Positions 23,771 through 35,268 of a stretch of DNA of 64,000 nt are shown piece by piece; the stretch's first letter is position 1, and every line of letters begins with the position of its first letter. The stretch lies in contig JASANH010001202.1 of NCBI GenBank assembly GCA_030248295.1, positions 360,843-424,842 of the forward strand. The letters run 5' to 3'. The notes below the pieces were generated by a model that saw only the letters and a list, made by a program, of their open reading frames with translations, ran no database searches and had not been told where the DNA came from. The DNA is from Mesodorylaimus sp. YZB2_4. Taxonomy: Eukaryota > Nematoda > Enoplea > Dorylaimida > Dorylaimidae. The translations under genes were made by a program, and so were the position numbers.

Positions 23771-24770
23771 CCTTTTGCCTCGCTCCAGGTTGCCAGCCGA
23801 TTATCAGGAACGATGACAGTGAACACAAGAAAGTCGAGCAACACCTATTAGAACTAAAAACTCCATAAGCCCTTGCCTTACAACCTGTAGGGAGAGTTAT
23901 AGCTCACGAAGAACGAGCTATATTTCCCTCCTGCTGTCACATTTCGATAAGATGGTACGAGGCACCGGCTGAGCGGATTCAGGAGTGCATCCCTATCGAG
24001 CGGCTGTCAACAAAGTATTCGGAAGTGAGATTATTGTACTAGCAGAGGCATCCGTATATTGACGTAAGTGAGACGATTACACACAGGAAACGGTAGACTG
24101 AAAATAGTTCTCGTCCCACCTAACACCATCAGGACCTCCCCTCGATCGAGCCGTTAGACAGGCATGTGTACAGGCGGGTAAGAACAAGCACGAAGAAAAG
24201 CTGTCTCTTGTCATCGGGAATAATCGAACTGTAAAAAATTGTTTTGTACAGAAATTCAAAGAAAATTTTTGAAGAAGCTAATCGTATCACGTGATGAGAG
24301 AGCAATAACAAAGACCTAGTCTCTGTTAACAGCTCCGATAAGCGCTTCGTGGGGTTGATTTTACTCGCCATTTTCTCTTTCCCTATCTAGCCAAACTAAT
24401 TTTGAGTAAACATGCACGGTGGTACACGGTAGGTCGTCCCCTTCGCTTCCTTTGGACGTAATTATAGTGCAATCTGCTTTTAACTAGTTCGAGATGCTGG
24501 CTGGCACCCCTGCTTTAGGTCACACCAAACCCACCCGTGAAAGTAGGCAACATTTGATGCTACACTCGACATCCTCACTTGAATGAATGCATACTCCGCA
24601 CAGCTGCATAACGTTAATACAACTAAAAACCTCGTTTTATAGAAGTGCATTCGACATAAAGAAAAACGTGTTATCTGCTAATTGCTCAATTTTAATTATC
24701 GCATTGCACGCGAGGTTTGGTCACTCTCTGGCATGGTTGGTTGCGCATCATTGAACCCTATTTAAGATAA
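23771..24770. other. 5' flank of SARM1, no gene seen
   Basis: I see no recognisable exon. The promoter and 5' leader of SARM1 probably lie here, and an upstream non-coding or coding exon of SARM1 cannot be excluded. Confidence 0.35.
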
Positions 24771-24774
24771 GGAC

Positions 24775-25820
24775 ATGAACTCTACAAGGGCATTCGAAGA
24801 GCTGGCTGGTAAATTTTGGGCTTTGGATCAGCACAGTGAGGGACTAGTCTCTAAGCCGTATCCGAAAGCATGTTAAGCCGAAATATTTTTCAACGGTTTC
24901 CTGGCGAAGAGGCTGGCTAAAGCCACATTGGCAGCTCAAAAGTTTTGAGACAAAGATTAGAATTACATCGTTTTTGAAAAAACTCAGTTAACGAAATGCG
25001 GATTGGCCTATGCGAGCTCGAAGCGCGAGATGTACTGCACGAATAATTACGTTTTACTTTTCAAGGCGCCCTCAACGGAAAAATAGCGCAGTTCTTTGAT
25101 GTCGATTTGACCAAGTTTTGATAAGTGGTGCATCCAGAAAATAATATCACGAGGAAGCGGTGGTGCAGAGGAGCATTGGCTCAGCATTTGTCTGCCGCAC
25201 ATTGGTAAAATCAATGAGTTCCTCCATGGCTCAATCCTCGGCGACGGAGTTCGGCTTGCAAAACTTACAGTGCAAGCCTTCGAGCACAGGTGACTTGCCC
25301 CGTCTATGTATGAGCTCTAATTACGAGGAGAGAGACGAAAGCTAAACGAGAAATTAGAAGACAGTCTCAGATCGAACACCAACCGTCCCAGTGGAGGCCA
25401 ATGCCGATCGTGAGCTGCCCCAAGTGGAGGAGACACACAGAGAAAAGCTGCTGTGCGCCTGGCCCCACACGGGCTCGTTTAAGGTAAGGTTTAAGCTTTG
25501 ACTGCGGGCTGGACTTTACCAACAAAAAAGAAAAAAAAACTAATTTAAAAATGTGATATGTCCAGTGTCATAGCGTTGATGAGGTTTCGGAAAGTTGCAA
25601 TATTGTTCCAACGTTGATCAGTCTGGGTGGGACTAACTATACGGAGAAGGACGAAGAGGGTCGATTTTTGTATGTTGCTGAAGAAGCTAATAGAAGAAAA
25701 CAAGTCACAGAACACGCCTAACTTACTTACCGCGCCCTCAGAGGAGCAAGGTCCAACATACGTAAATAAACAGAGTATCAGCTTGTTCAAATCGAACCCG
25801 ATTCTTCAAACGTTGCGAGT
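24775..25820 (+). other. Possible exons of an unrecognised gene
   Basis: Several short open stretches look protein-like in composition and end at donor-like sites. One at about 25,368-25,485 follows a TCTCAG acceptor and ends at AAG/GTAAGG. A second begins at about 25,564 after a TCCAG acceptor. A third at about 25,740-25,820 ends CGA/GTAAGT. I could not join them in consistent phase and recognise no domain, so this may be chance. Confidence 0.2.
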
Positions 25821-26194
25821 AAGTGCTGAGGAGACCAGGGTAATTTTCTTAAAAATAGACCCAAGGTCCACTAGATCATCGTCGTAGGGCTGATATGACA
25901 TGACAAATCACCACAGACCGCACGGTTTCAGCAATATAGCGGGTGTGCTAATGAAACCCCTCGCAACTGTTAATGGCAAAAATATCTCCTATTAACAGTC
26001 AAAATGTGACGATAATTCTTTGAACCGTGGCCTATTTTGGAGTCACGCCTCACGGTTTCCTGGGGGTTTCTGCGGGTACATCCCTAATTAGTTAGAAGCT
26101 ACGCAAATCTCGTGCGCCTATCATGTGACTTATTTTCGTTCATGCGGTGTCCACCTGAACAAGAAAAACTCCTTCAAAAATAAATCGGAACAAT

Positions 26195-27733
26195 TCACCT
26201 TACAGCCCTAAAGCTACCATAATTAGATCCAAAGATAGTCTCCTTTTCTTCTGCTTCATCTTCTTCGCCGGAAAAATTCGTTTCACTATCACTCTTTCTT
26301 CTCCTTTCTTTTCTCCATGCCGATCCCTTGAGACCTTCCAAAATTTCGTTCACAGTTAACTGCTTGGTTTCAGGGACGAAAAATGTCAAAAGAATGGTCA
26401 TAGCCAACATGGGTACCGCGAAGAGAATTAGAAAACTGTAAGCACCAGTTGCATCCTGCAAAGGCAAGAATACAGCACTCGCGATCATATTTAAAACATT
26501 TTGCGTCAGAGAATTAACCATTGTGAAAAGGGGCCTTGTCTGAGTAGGAAACATTTCTGTGTTCAAAAACCAATTAGCTTTGGCTACACCGATTGAAATC
26601 GCCGAAATATCGATTAGCAGAGCTGCCAAAAATACGTAAAAGTAAGCTGGAGAATGTGCATTCGTCGATTGTCGAATGATCAAGGATATTGAAATAACAA
26701 AAAGACAAACAGTCAATATCCAATTTCCAGCTAAGATCAGTGGACGTCGTCCAATTTTTTCGATCAGAAAAAAGCTAGGTAAAGAAAAAAGCACATCCAT
26801 AGCGGGAAAAAGTAAAGAGACGGTGGCTATGCTCTTTAAATCAGTTACACCAGTCCAGCGAACGATATAAGACATGTAAGTGTAGATGGCTGCTGTACCG
26901 TGGAAGGCATTAGCGCTGGCCATGGCCACTGTGACTAAAATAGCCTTCTGATAATGACGCTCCTTGAACATTTGTCTGAGCGATACTGAGTCACCTTCAG
27001 CGCATTCTTGTTCCAATTCGGCAATGGTGCGGCTGTACTCAAACGGACTCATACGTCCCTGATAGAAATTGAGGCTATAGCCAACCTTTGCCATACCAGC
27101 ATCAATATGCATTAAATGCACTGGTGTTTCGGGAAATCGAAAGAAAATGATCAAAACTACCAAATTGAAAATTAGGATGATCAAAGGTAGGTAATGCCAA
27201 GTAGACTCACTGCCAAGCGCGGTTGGTAGGGCGATCAAATTTGCCACTAGATTTCCCGTTGCAAATAAGGTACTGCACAAACAACCCACGGCACCTCGAT
27301 ATTTCTTGGGGGCCACTTCGGTGCCATATAAGGGCACCACCACACAAGCCATGCCAGCACTGATACCAGTCACGAAACGACCAAGGCCGATCAACTGATA
27401 GGTGGTGGATGGACGGCAGAGACTTTGTAAAATGGCACCCATTGTTCCGATGGCTGCTGAATATAACAAGCATGGTTTTCGACCGAGGCGTTGACACACT
27501 GGGAATCCAGCAAGAGTGCCTACCATCATACCAAAATTAAGCATACTCATTGTCGCACTCCATATTCGATGCGCTTTAGCTTGTCCGAGTTCAAAATTTC
27601 GAGTAGAATTAATAAAGCTAATGACAATCGCACTGGGCTGATTATAAATGGAAGTAAAATAACCAAACTGAAAAAGTCCAGCAAAATTTACTAAAAGGAC
27701 TGCAATAATAAGACGCCAGTTTATTGTGACCAT
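26195..27733 (-). CDS. SLC2/GLUT-like sugar transporter, single exon
   Basis: A facilitative sugar carrier of the major facilitator superfamily, expected in the plasma membrane. From the ATG at 27,733 it encodes 512 residues with about 12 hydrophobic segments. The family marks are GRKPCLLYS after TM2, GRFVTGISAGMACVVVPLYG around TM4-5, FRFPETPVHL after TM6, IEKIGRRPL after TM8 and FVPETKQLTVNEI after TM12. A QLS-type motif in TM7 and the GLUT tryptophan in TM10 are not obvious, so the substrate may not be glucose. The C-tail is highly charged (RRRKSDSETNFSGEEDEAEEKE). It has no intron, unlike PLD and SARM1 nearby. Confidence 0.9.
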   Translation of the reverse strand: MVTINWRLIIAVLLVNFAGLFQFGYFTSIYNQPSAIVISFINSTRNFELGQAKAHRIWSATMSMLNFGMMVGTLAGFPVCQRLGRKPCLLYSAAIGTMGAILQSLCRPSTTYQLIGLGRFVTGISAGMACVVVPLYGTEVAPKKYRGAVGCLCSTLFATGNLVANLIALPTALGSESTWHYLPLIILIFNLVVLIIFFRFPETPVHLMHIDAGMAKVGYSLNFYQGRMSPFEYSRTIAELEQECAEGDSVSLRQMFKERHYQKAILVTVAMASANAFHGTAAIYTYMSYIVRWTGVTDLKSIATVSLLFPAMDVLFSLPSFFLIEKIGRRPLILAGNWILTVCLFVISISLIIRQSTNAHSPAYFYVFLAALLIDISAISIGVAKANWFLNTEMFPTQTRPLFTMVNSLTQNVLNMIASAVFLPLQDATGAYSFLILFAVPMLAMTILLTFFVPETKQLTVNEILEGLKGSAWRKERRRKSDSETNFSGEEDEAEEKETIFGSNYGSFRAVR

Positions 27734-30168
27734 CCTCGCAATGTAGTACAGTCTGAGGAAAGAGATGTAGTGATATTCAACCGACACTGACTAGAAGAAT
27801 TAGATAGTTGTGCAGCAACTTTTCGCCTCGAGTTGCAGGCCCCGAACGACGGTCTGTTTAAGAAACTGGTTTATCTTTCTTCACCATATTCGTCCTTCGT
27901 ATGTGCGTGCGTGCTGCAGAGACAACAATGGACCATTCGTATTTGAGCCACGCTGTATGTACACTTTTTGAAGGCTGATTGGCCCCTGTTGTCCGATGGC
28001 TCAAGGACCAATTACCATGGAGTCACGATATCATTATGAATGACTGCGATGGCAGCATACGGTGGGGAGAAGTTACTTGCTCTTTTTCGAAGCCGACTAG
28101 ATCTAGGAAAGGCTTTTGGCCAAGTAAAGCATCAACATTCCACAAAAGGTTAATGTGATCATTTTCTAAAATGAAGATGACAGTATTGACTTAATGACCG
28201 TGTGTGCGTTTCAACACGGCACAATGTCTTTTCAAACCATGTTTGCTTATTAAGACCATACAAAGGAAACCCTCACTGGGATAGTGCGAACATTGTGTAA
28301 TCGGACAATGTTGAGCAGGAAACCATTATGTTTTGGGACCCGCGCGGTTCGCACAGGGATCAGATTATCTCGGATCATCGCACTTTCTGCATGGGCATTC
28401 GAGCATGATCTGCTGTGATCTTGTCTACATTAACCAGAAAACTGAGCTGCCTTCAGAGTCTCGAAGGCATTGTGAGTTATAAAATAGACTCATAATCAGG
28501 CGACGAAAATGAAACGCATGCACCCGTTGACGTACATGTGGCTGGCATAAAACGGGAGACAAAAGTCGTCGGTTTTACGCCTATCAAACTCACAACAGCA
28601 CGGTTGAGCCGGGTGGCTTTAGCGTGTCTTATGCTCTGATTAGCCACATGCGTCTCTCCGAATTCAGAGTTCGGTCAGTGCTGGAAAGTGGTTCCCATGT
28701 GGTTTGGAAAAACAGCGGTGGTTTCTCTCTGGTCGAAAAGTGATACGACTCTTGGGCCAAATCTATTGTACAAGATGAAATATCATTTAGTATTTTAGCG
28801 TATTTTCTAGCCGAACTTTTGTGTGTACGTTTGGTGGGAGATAAGAGTTGCAGTTGATGGCTCTGCAGTACCTTTGCGGACACCGCACATTGCCCGTGAC
28901 TTGGTCTAGGATTGAGCTCCTTGCATTGCATTGTCAAGTTTACAATGGCCTCTCTAGAGTACTTTTGTATGGTATATTTCAAATTTTTCGCATAACCGTC
29001 CCAGACCTAAACCCAAATTATAGTAGAGTGCTGTACGTTCTTAAGGGGAGCCAAGGCAAAAACCGCAGAGCTTTTCCACCCTGTAGATTACTTGTGCCTG
29101 ACGATTATCTGGGGCTCCGTCACGTTGTTGCACCAAAGTGGCACCATATGCCTATTTTTCTTAAGTGATTGCTTGGATCACAGCAAAGCGTGGTCCAAAT
29201 ATCGGCACATTATTATCCGCTTTTGGTCTGGTTTTATCTTGCCTTTTGAGAAAAAATGGCGCCAATAATAAATGAGGAAGGCTTTTCCTGTACGACTTCA
29301 AAAAATGTTTGTATGAGACCAGGTTTTCTGGTTTTTTAAAGGGCCGCAGACACGCCCAGAGGGAGCAAAACTGTGAAAAGTACTTATCGAGACTACACAA
29401 ATAAAAAAAATTTCAGCCGTTTTGAACCAGCCGTTCGTGAAAACAGTCGTCCAACAATTTCAAATCCCCATTACCGCAAAAAACAAAGTGCAAAATCAGG
29501 TTCAGTATGTACTTGCGGCCCGCGCTCACCAGGGGTTTAGGGAGTAGAAATGTAAAAACAGAGAGGCGCCCCTTTCTCGCCCTTCACCTTTTATGGAGAT
29601 TTCTGGAATATAAAATAAGCAGGAAGGTCCAATCAGCCATGTCTCTGAAGAATACGGGGATAGATCAGTCTATATGAACCAAAGGTTGGCATCAAAGAGA
29701 GATCATGAATACACTGCAGTGGTCATGAATACACCCCATGGATATACTGGGGAATGGTCAATATTCGCCAGTATATGGGGAATATTGACCATTCCATTCC
29801 TGCGTGTATTTCGCTTAGAAGAGGCGGAAGCTCATTGTGCCAAATCACCAGATCAGGAGTAGCACCTGCGTTTCTATTTGCCTGCGGGTCTTTACCCACC
29901 CTTCCCTTTTATTTACACGTCTTGTTGACTCCCGTCCCTTCGCCTAGGTGATCTAACTGGACGTCTAATTGGTTCCCGTCCCTTTTATTAGACGGTCAAT
30001 CCTGACGGTCGATCCGGCGAGTATTAGGCTTTCTGCACCAGACGAAAGAAGTCTACCAGACTAGGTTGCCTTCCCCTTCTAGTTTTTATACGACCTAGCA
30101 AGGAAAGATATTAAAATCTGCACGCCCTTGGTCTAGTGATAAAGTAGAATTCTTTTAACTGTATTACG
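27734..30168. other. Divergent intergenic region
   Basis: It separates the transporter and the first orphan receptor, which are transcribed away from each other. I found no gene. A hairpin is listed separately. Short open frames near 28.6-29.4 kb on both strands look like chance. Confidence 0.4.
29751..29795. repeat. Intergenic hairpin
   Basis: GGAATGGTCAATATTC pairs perfectly with GAATATTGACCATTCC around a 13-nt spacer that itself contains a CCAGTATA echo of the left flank. Confidence 0.85.
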
Positions 30169-31212
30169 ATGAATGGGACGGCCGATCTGTACAATTTCTC
30201 GGCAGAGATCATATCATCGCAACTGGTGGGCAATGGTGTGGGCGTAATGACAGCCACTATTTCTCTTCTATGCTCTTCTCTACTTTTGGCGCTGCATATA
30301 TTTTGGGAGCCGCTGAGAGAAAGACGTCAATATTCGATCATGGGTGTTGCTCTGAGCGATATCGTGAAGGCGATTGGTATGGGAATAATTGGATGCAGTC
30401 GAATACATCTTGCACTGATGAGCAAAGACGAAATTATGAGTCAGTTCGACTGCATAGTCAAGTTATTTCCAGCTCACTTTTCGACCTTCCACGGCCTAAA
30501 CTCCGTTCTGGCATTGAGTATGGAACGTAACTTCGCCATTGTGGTACCAATTTGGTATCATGTCCATGGTACACCCATTCAAATCGTGCTCTTCGTATTA
30601 AATATCGGTATTGCCATACTAGGCAGTGCCATATCGTTTATTGGAGTCAGTAGAACCAAAGTCGAAGTTACGTGCACAGTAGTGGCGTCAACAACCAAGT
30701 TGTTCTACGTTTTACTCACGTGGTACCAGGGTATCATTATTTCTGCCATCGTCGTATTCAACTTGATTACGGGGATCGTCTTGGTGAAAAGGTGGAGAGA
30801 AGCGCGGCGAACGAACGTTAATATGACTGATTTCAAAAGAGAAATCGAATTGCAGGCTATAAAATCCGTATTTGCAGTAGTCGCAATCTGCTTGTTGGCC
30901 AGTTTTGGCTCGGCGATTGTTATGATTGCCACTGACCAACTGGGTGCTATTAAGAAGTCTTATTACGGTCCCTTTGCGGCAAGTTTAAGTTTGCTTAGGG
31001 GTGTGTTGGACTTTGCTGTTTACATTACACTCAACAAAGAGTACAGAAGAGCTATCAATCACTTCATCTCGAAGAAAACCTGCTTCTCAGAAGCTAGCAC
31101 TTCGCCCTCTGGACCTTTATTTGAGAACCAGACAATGACTCGTATCAAAAAGCTCCTGACCAGAAGTGGCAAGATGATTGGTGTAATAGGAGTACCTACA
31201 TATCGAGGATGA
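30169..31212 (+). CDS. Orphan 7TM receptor, copy 1
   Basis: A 347-residue single-exon protein with seven hydrophobic helices at about residues 23-46, 54-78, 96-120, 134-158, 180-206, 228-254 and 266-290. C95 at the top of TM3 and C169 before TM5 could form the standard class A disulfide. TM3 ends in SMERNFAIVVP, where ERN replaces DRY. TM7 ends LDFAVYITLNKEYRRAI, with no NPxxY. The N-terminus has N-glycosylation sites (NGT, NFS) and no signal peptide. It is clearly paralogous to the receptors at 33.6 and 39.2 kb. It recalls the divergent chemoreceptor-like GPCRs of small ecdysozoans. The ligand is unknown. Confidence 0.8.
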   Translation: MNGTADLYNFSAEIISSQLVGNGVGVMTATISLLCSSLLLALHIFWEPLRERRQYSIMGVALSDIVKAIGMGIIGCSRIHLALMSKDEIMSQFDCIVKLFPAHFSTFHGLNSVLALSMERNFAIVVPIWYHVHGTPIQIVLFVLNIGIAILGSAISFIGVSRTKVEVTCTVVASTTKLFYVLLTWYQGIIISAIVVFNLITGIVLVKRWREARRTNVNMTDFKREIELQAIKSVFAVVAICLLASFGSAIVMIATDQLGAIKKSYYGPFAASLSLLRGVLDFAVYITLNKEYRRAINHFISKKTCFSEASTSPSGPLFENQTMTRIKKLLTRSGKMIGVIGVPTYRG

Positions 31213-33578
31213 GAGTTCATGTTTTGGCAAACGGGATGGGATGTCTCGCAGTAAAATGTCGCATGTACATAAGTATATTACTAGATTATGGTCGATTCCT
31301 ACTCTGAAAATATACTGTAGTTGTGATAAAATGGACTTTTATCAAGCTGTGTGCATTTTACTCGAAGTAAGTCAGCAGACTAGCTTAGGCCGTAATACAG
31401 TATGTATATCTCGTGGCCACAACCAGCAAAATAACACAGCGACTGCCCACAAGATAGAAGACGAGAGAATAAGACTTGAAAGATTACGCTCAAACGTCAT
31501 GTTGTGTCTTTCCGCTTCGTTGCCGGCGTACCCGATGGCTATCAGCGAGGAACTCCCGCCTCGGTACAAAATGATTGTCAAATATGTGTTCCTTAGCCCT
31601 CGAGTGCGCTGTATAGTGCTTGGCTATGGATAAAGTATGACATGAAATGAGGAGAAGGATTGCAGTTCAGGGGCTGTAAAGGCTAAGTCGATGAGGTTTA
31701 TCTGTATGATGCTTTGGTTGTTCATCTATAGCCATCATTTTCTCTTATACGAGCGTACAGTACCATAGACATCTATGTGGGATCCTTTCGTGATACGATA
31801 TTGTGTCTCAGCCTCGCGCAGGTTTCCTCATTCGGCCTGCCTGAGGGCGGGAAGAAAGTGATGCACTGTAAAGCCTCAGCTGGCAATCGACACTCCGCAC
31901 GGAGCCAGTAGCTGACAGGTCGCTTGTCAGAGTGATTGAGCCAAGGACCAGGGGCCAGTTTTACAATCGCCTAGGACATGTCCTAAATATTAGGACACCG
32001 TAAGTCCTATCTTACATCATTGCGATTTGATCGTCCTAACTTCAGGACATGTCCCAGCTGATTATGAAACCGGGCCCAGGATCGGAAGACTGGCCTGGGC
32101 TATTAAAAGCTCCACCGATCACTTTCCAGTAGCATGGACCATGTTACATTGGTCCGTCGGCGAGCACTTGTGATCAAAACGCCCTCAGGTCTCGTGTTTT
32201 CTATTTCTCACTCCTTAGGTTTCATCGTCGGCTGTGCCAGCAGGAAGGAAGCCATATTTGCCCTTCTGGCAATCGACCCTCTGCACGGAGCCGACAGTTA
32301 GTAACATCACCTGCCAGGGCGATGTCCGGGTCAAACTTTGCATCATCTTGAATTAGCCAGCGCTCACGATCAGTTTGGTCACATGACATGTGCGATAGGA
32401 GATATACTGCTAGCTCTAATGTTTTTGTCTAGAACGAGTCAAACTGCCAGGTGGTTATAGAGTACATGAATAGACTTCTTGAGCCCGTTCATTAGGCATT
32501 TGCACCAGTAAATTAGAAACCGGAAGTGTTCGGTTGAAGTGACAAGGAAGTAAATCCAGTCCAGCTCGGCTACTTGCCAGTAACACATTCTGTCGGTGCG
32601 GAGAATACACTGCCAAAGCAATTTCTGGTCACTCTTCGAATGTCTTGCATACCTTGACAGTTAACTTGGTTTCAAGAAAAAGAAATTTCTTTGGGCGCAA
32701 CTACTTTCGTGAATATATTTGTTAAATTTTTTAAACGAAATACGACCGTACGATATTAGGTAGTATTAGTTTGTAAAAACTCAGATTTTAAGATAAGCCA
32801 AAATAAGCAAATGACACATGTAAGAGTGCGATACAAATATTGGCGCGCGCAAAAAGACACATACGCGCTCCGTTGAAGGTCGAGTATGCTGATTTGCCTC
32901 AAAGCGATGCTACAGAGCACAAGAGAGAGTGAAGACCTGAAACTTCCAAAAAACTTGGATATTTATAGGGTAATTTTAATCTACAGTATATAAAGTAACG
33001 GGCGAACAACAAGAACCTTTGGAATGATTTAAATCTAAGGACCGCAATGATGCAAGATCGCAAAACATACACTTTGGCACACTCCACTTGGCTTATAAGG
33101 CAATGCAGAAAATTCAGCTGTGTTTTTAAGGTTAGATGAGCACAGCAGCACAACAGAAATAGAATGCCCGAGCAAAAGCGAATAAAACTATTTGACCAAA
33201 CATCGAGATGATTTCCTGTGTGGGCGTCGCTTAGTGCAATTAACCGCGGTGGGAAACTCGATAATTATACAAGCAAATCGGCAATATCTCTAAAGATAGC
33301 GATTCGACAAGACTGATAAACATTCTAGTGTAGTGCTCGGCACAGTCAAAAGTCTGCAATCCTGTCGTTCATCGATCAGTCTTTGATAAATGAGAGGGCT
33401 AGTAGACACGGTTTTAGCCTGGAAAAGTGATTGCATGATATGACATCAATAAGTCGGCACATTAGGTGATATGACAATAGTGACTCGTCCCATTAGCTCA
33501 CCCCATATACTGTATGACATCAACGACTCGCCCTATTAGTTGTTTCAAAAATTTACGCAGAGCCGAACTTTCAGCACA
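31213..33578. other. Intergenic between receptor copies 1 and 2
   Basis: I see no gene. A MITE-like element is listed separately. The rest is anonymous sequence with several AT-rich patches (for example 32,660-32,800). Confidence 0.4.
31951..32077. mobile_element. 127-bp MITE-like palindromic element
   Basis: The ends are inverted repeats of about 32 bp: GGGGCCAGTTTTACAATCGC with CTAGGACATGTCCT on the left, and GGACATGTCCCAGCTGATTA with TGAAACCGGGCCC on the right. Internal TAGGAC motifs add to the fold. It has no coding capacity. The element at 37,737-37,875 looks related. Confidence 0.75.
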
Positions 33579-34574
33579 ATGGAAATGAATGGAAGTGATT
33601 CCTTATCTGATCTCTACGTCGCGTCAGCGAATATAATCTCCTCGGAACTACTTGGCAATGGCGCAGGTCTAGTACTGGTCCTTGGTGACTTCCTCTGCTC
33701 CAGCTTACAAGTATTCTTATTAGTTTTTTGGAAGCCATTGCGGGAGCAATATCAGATTTTAGTCATGGGTGTCGCGTTAAGTGACTCCCTGAAGTCTGTC
33801 GCAATGGCCATTATAGCGAGTAGACGAGTCAAATTGGCGATGCTCGAGGAGTCTGACATTTACAATCAATTGGATTGCATGATCTGGTTATTCCCAACAC
33901 ACTTTTCCGTCTTTTTTGGTCTGAATGCCGTTCTCGCTCTGAGTGTGGAAAGGAATCTAGCTGTTTCCGTTCCGATATGGTACCATGTTCGAAGCAGAAG
34001 CACACAGATAGTGTTACTGACGCTAAGTATTGGTGTTGCCTTTCTAAGCGCTTGTTTATCTTTCATTGGAGTCAAAAAGGCTATTATTCAAGCGACTTGT
34101 TCAGTGATGACCTGTTCGACAAAACTTTTCCACAGCTGCCTAATGTGGTATCAATACATTACTATCTCGGCCATCATTGTTTTCAATGTAGCCACTGGAG
34201 TCATCTGGGTAAAAAGATGGAAAGCGGCGTATCGAGCTAATGCTAACATGACGGTATTCAAAAAAGAAATCGAGCTGCAAGCCGTCAAAGCTGTATTCGT
34301 TGTTGTCGCTGTCTGCCTCGTGACTAGCTTTGGCTCAACGGCTATGATGATCGCTATTGGCGCCCTTGACGATGGTAAAAGAGCATATTATGGGCCCTTT
34401 ACAGGTTGGCTCACATTGCTAAGGGGTATATTCGATTTTGGTGCTTATCTTGTGCTAAACGAAGAGTACAGAAAAGCAATAGCTTGCTTGATTTTGAGAA
34501 GGAATCGCACCACATGCGCCGCCATATTGGTGCCAGCAGGTCCATTATTTCAGCGGACCAATATGGCTCGCTGA
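33579..34574 (+). CDS. Orphan 7TM receptor, copy 2
   Basis: A single-exon 331-residue receptor, paralogous along its whole length to the copies at 30.2 and 39.2 kb. I start it at the ATG of MEMNGSDS, because the frame upstream of this has no ATG. Seven helices are in the same places. TM3 ends SVERNLAVSVPIWYH and TM7 ends FDFGAYLVLNEEYRKAI, followed by a basic tail (LRRNRTTC). Shared landmarks with copy 1 are the FWKPLRE/FWEPLRE intracellular loop 1, VKRW after TM5, and EIELQA(I/V)K before TM6. Its same-strand position 2.4 kb downstream of copy 1 suggests tandem duplication. Confidence 0.8.
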   Translation: MEMNGSDSLSDLYVASANIISSELLGNGAGLVLVLGDFLCSSLQVFLLVFWKPLREQYQILVMGVALSDSLKSVAMAIIASRRVKLAMLEESDIYNQLDCMIWLFPTHFSVFFGLNAVLALSVERNLAVSVPIWYHVRSRSTQIVLLTLSIGVAFLSACLSFIGVKKAIIQATCSVMTCSTKLFHSCLMWYQYITISAIIVFNVATGVIWVKRWKAAYRANANMTVFKKEIELQAVKAVFVVVAVCLVTSFGSTAMMIAIGALDDGKRAYYGPFTGWLTLLRGIFDFGAYLVLNEEYRKAIACLILRRNRTTCAAILVPAGPLFQRTNMAR

Positions 34575-35268
34575 AGCCCAGGATGATCGTTAATCAAGCA
34601 AATTATGGTGTGGCCACGATGCATTGACGTGAGACTATCATTCTGTGTGTACGGTATATCTTCAAAGTATAGTGACTGATAAAGACTTCACTCTAGCATG
34701 CAGGCTCAACGATATGTTTTGCACCCTGACTGCTGAAGCGGCTATTGAAATTTGACCTCTTTCACAAAAATACACGCAAGGACCTGCTCTATTTGTTCAG
34801 CCGATTCAATCTTTTGTGGCAGCTTATAAGCAACAATTCCTTCCCCGTTAGCTGTTTTCCTTTCTTACAGAATATTATGCGTTAGGTATTAGGCACATTC
34901 TACTATCTGTTTTCTTTGGAAATGTACACGTGGGACTATGCGGCAACGTAGCGGGCGTGTATATTCCGGAAGAGCCCAGGTTATAGAGCGGATACTACGC
35001 GAAGGAAAAGAGGCCTATTGAATCCATCTTCACTGCCTATTTTCGAACCGAAACTAGTACAGCCTCATTTTTAAAAGTTCACCAACTGTGTAAAAAATCC
35101 TGCGAGAGGAAAAAATTACGGCTAGTCAGTTCTGCTGGTAGAATTGTCATCATATTGCGTGTCTGCGAAGGACAATAAACCAGAAATTTTGTCAGCCTCT
35201 CGAGACTGTTTTCAACAGCCATAGATGACAGCAACTAAAACTAGCGGAGGCTTCCAATTATAGAACAA
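34575..35268. other. Intergenic between receptor copy 2 and the SLC22 gene
   Basis: No gene is seen. It presumably holds the 3' UTR of the receptor and the promoter of the transporter. Confidence 0.35.

Noticed and set aside
28629-29168. Overlapping frames on both strands
   Set aside because: Low hydrophobic order, no domain and mutual overlap. Treated as chance.
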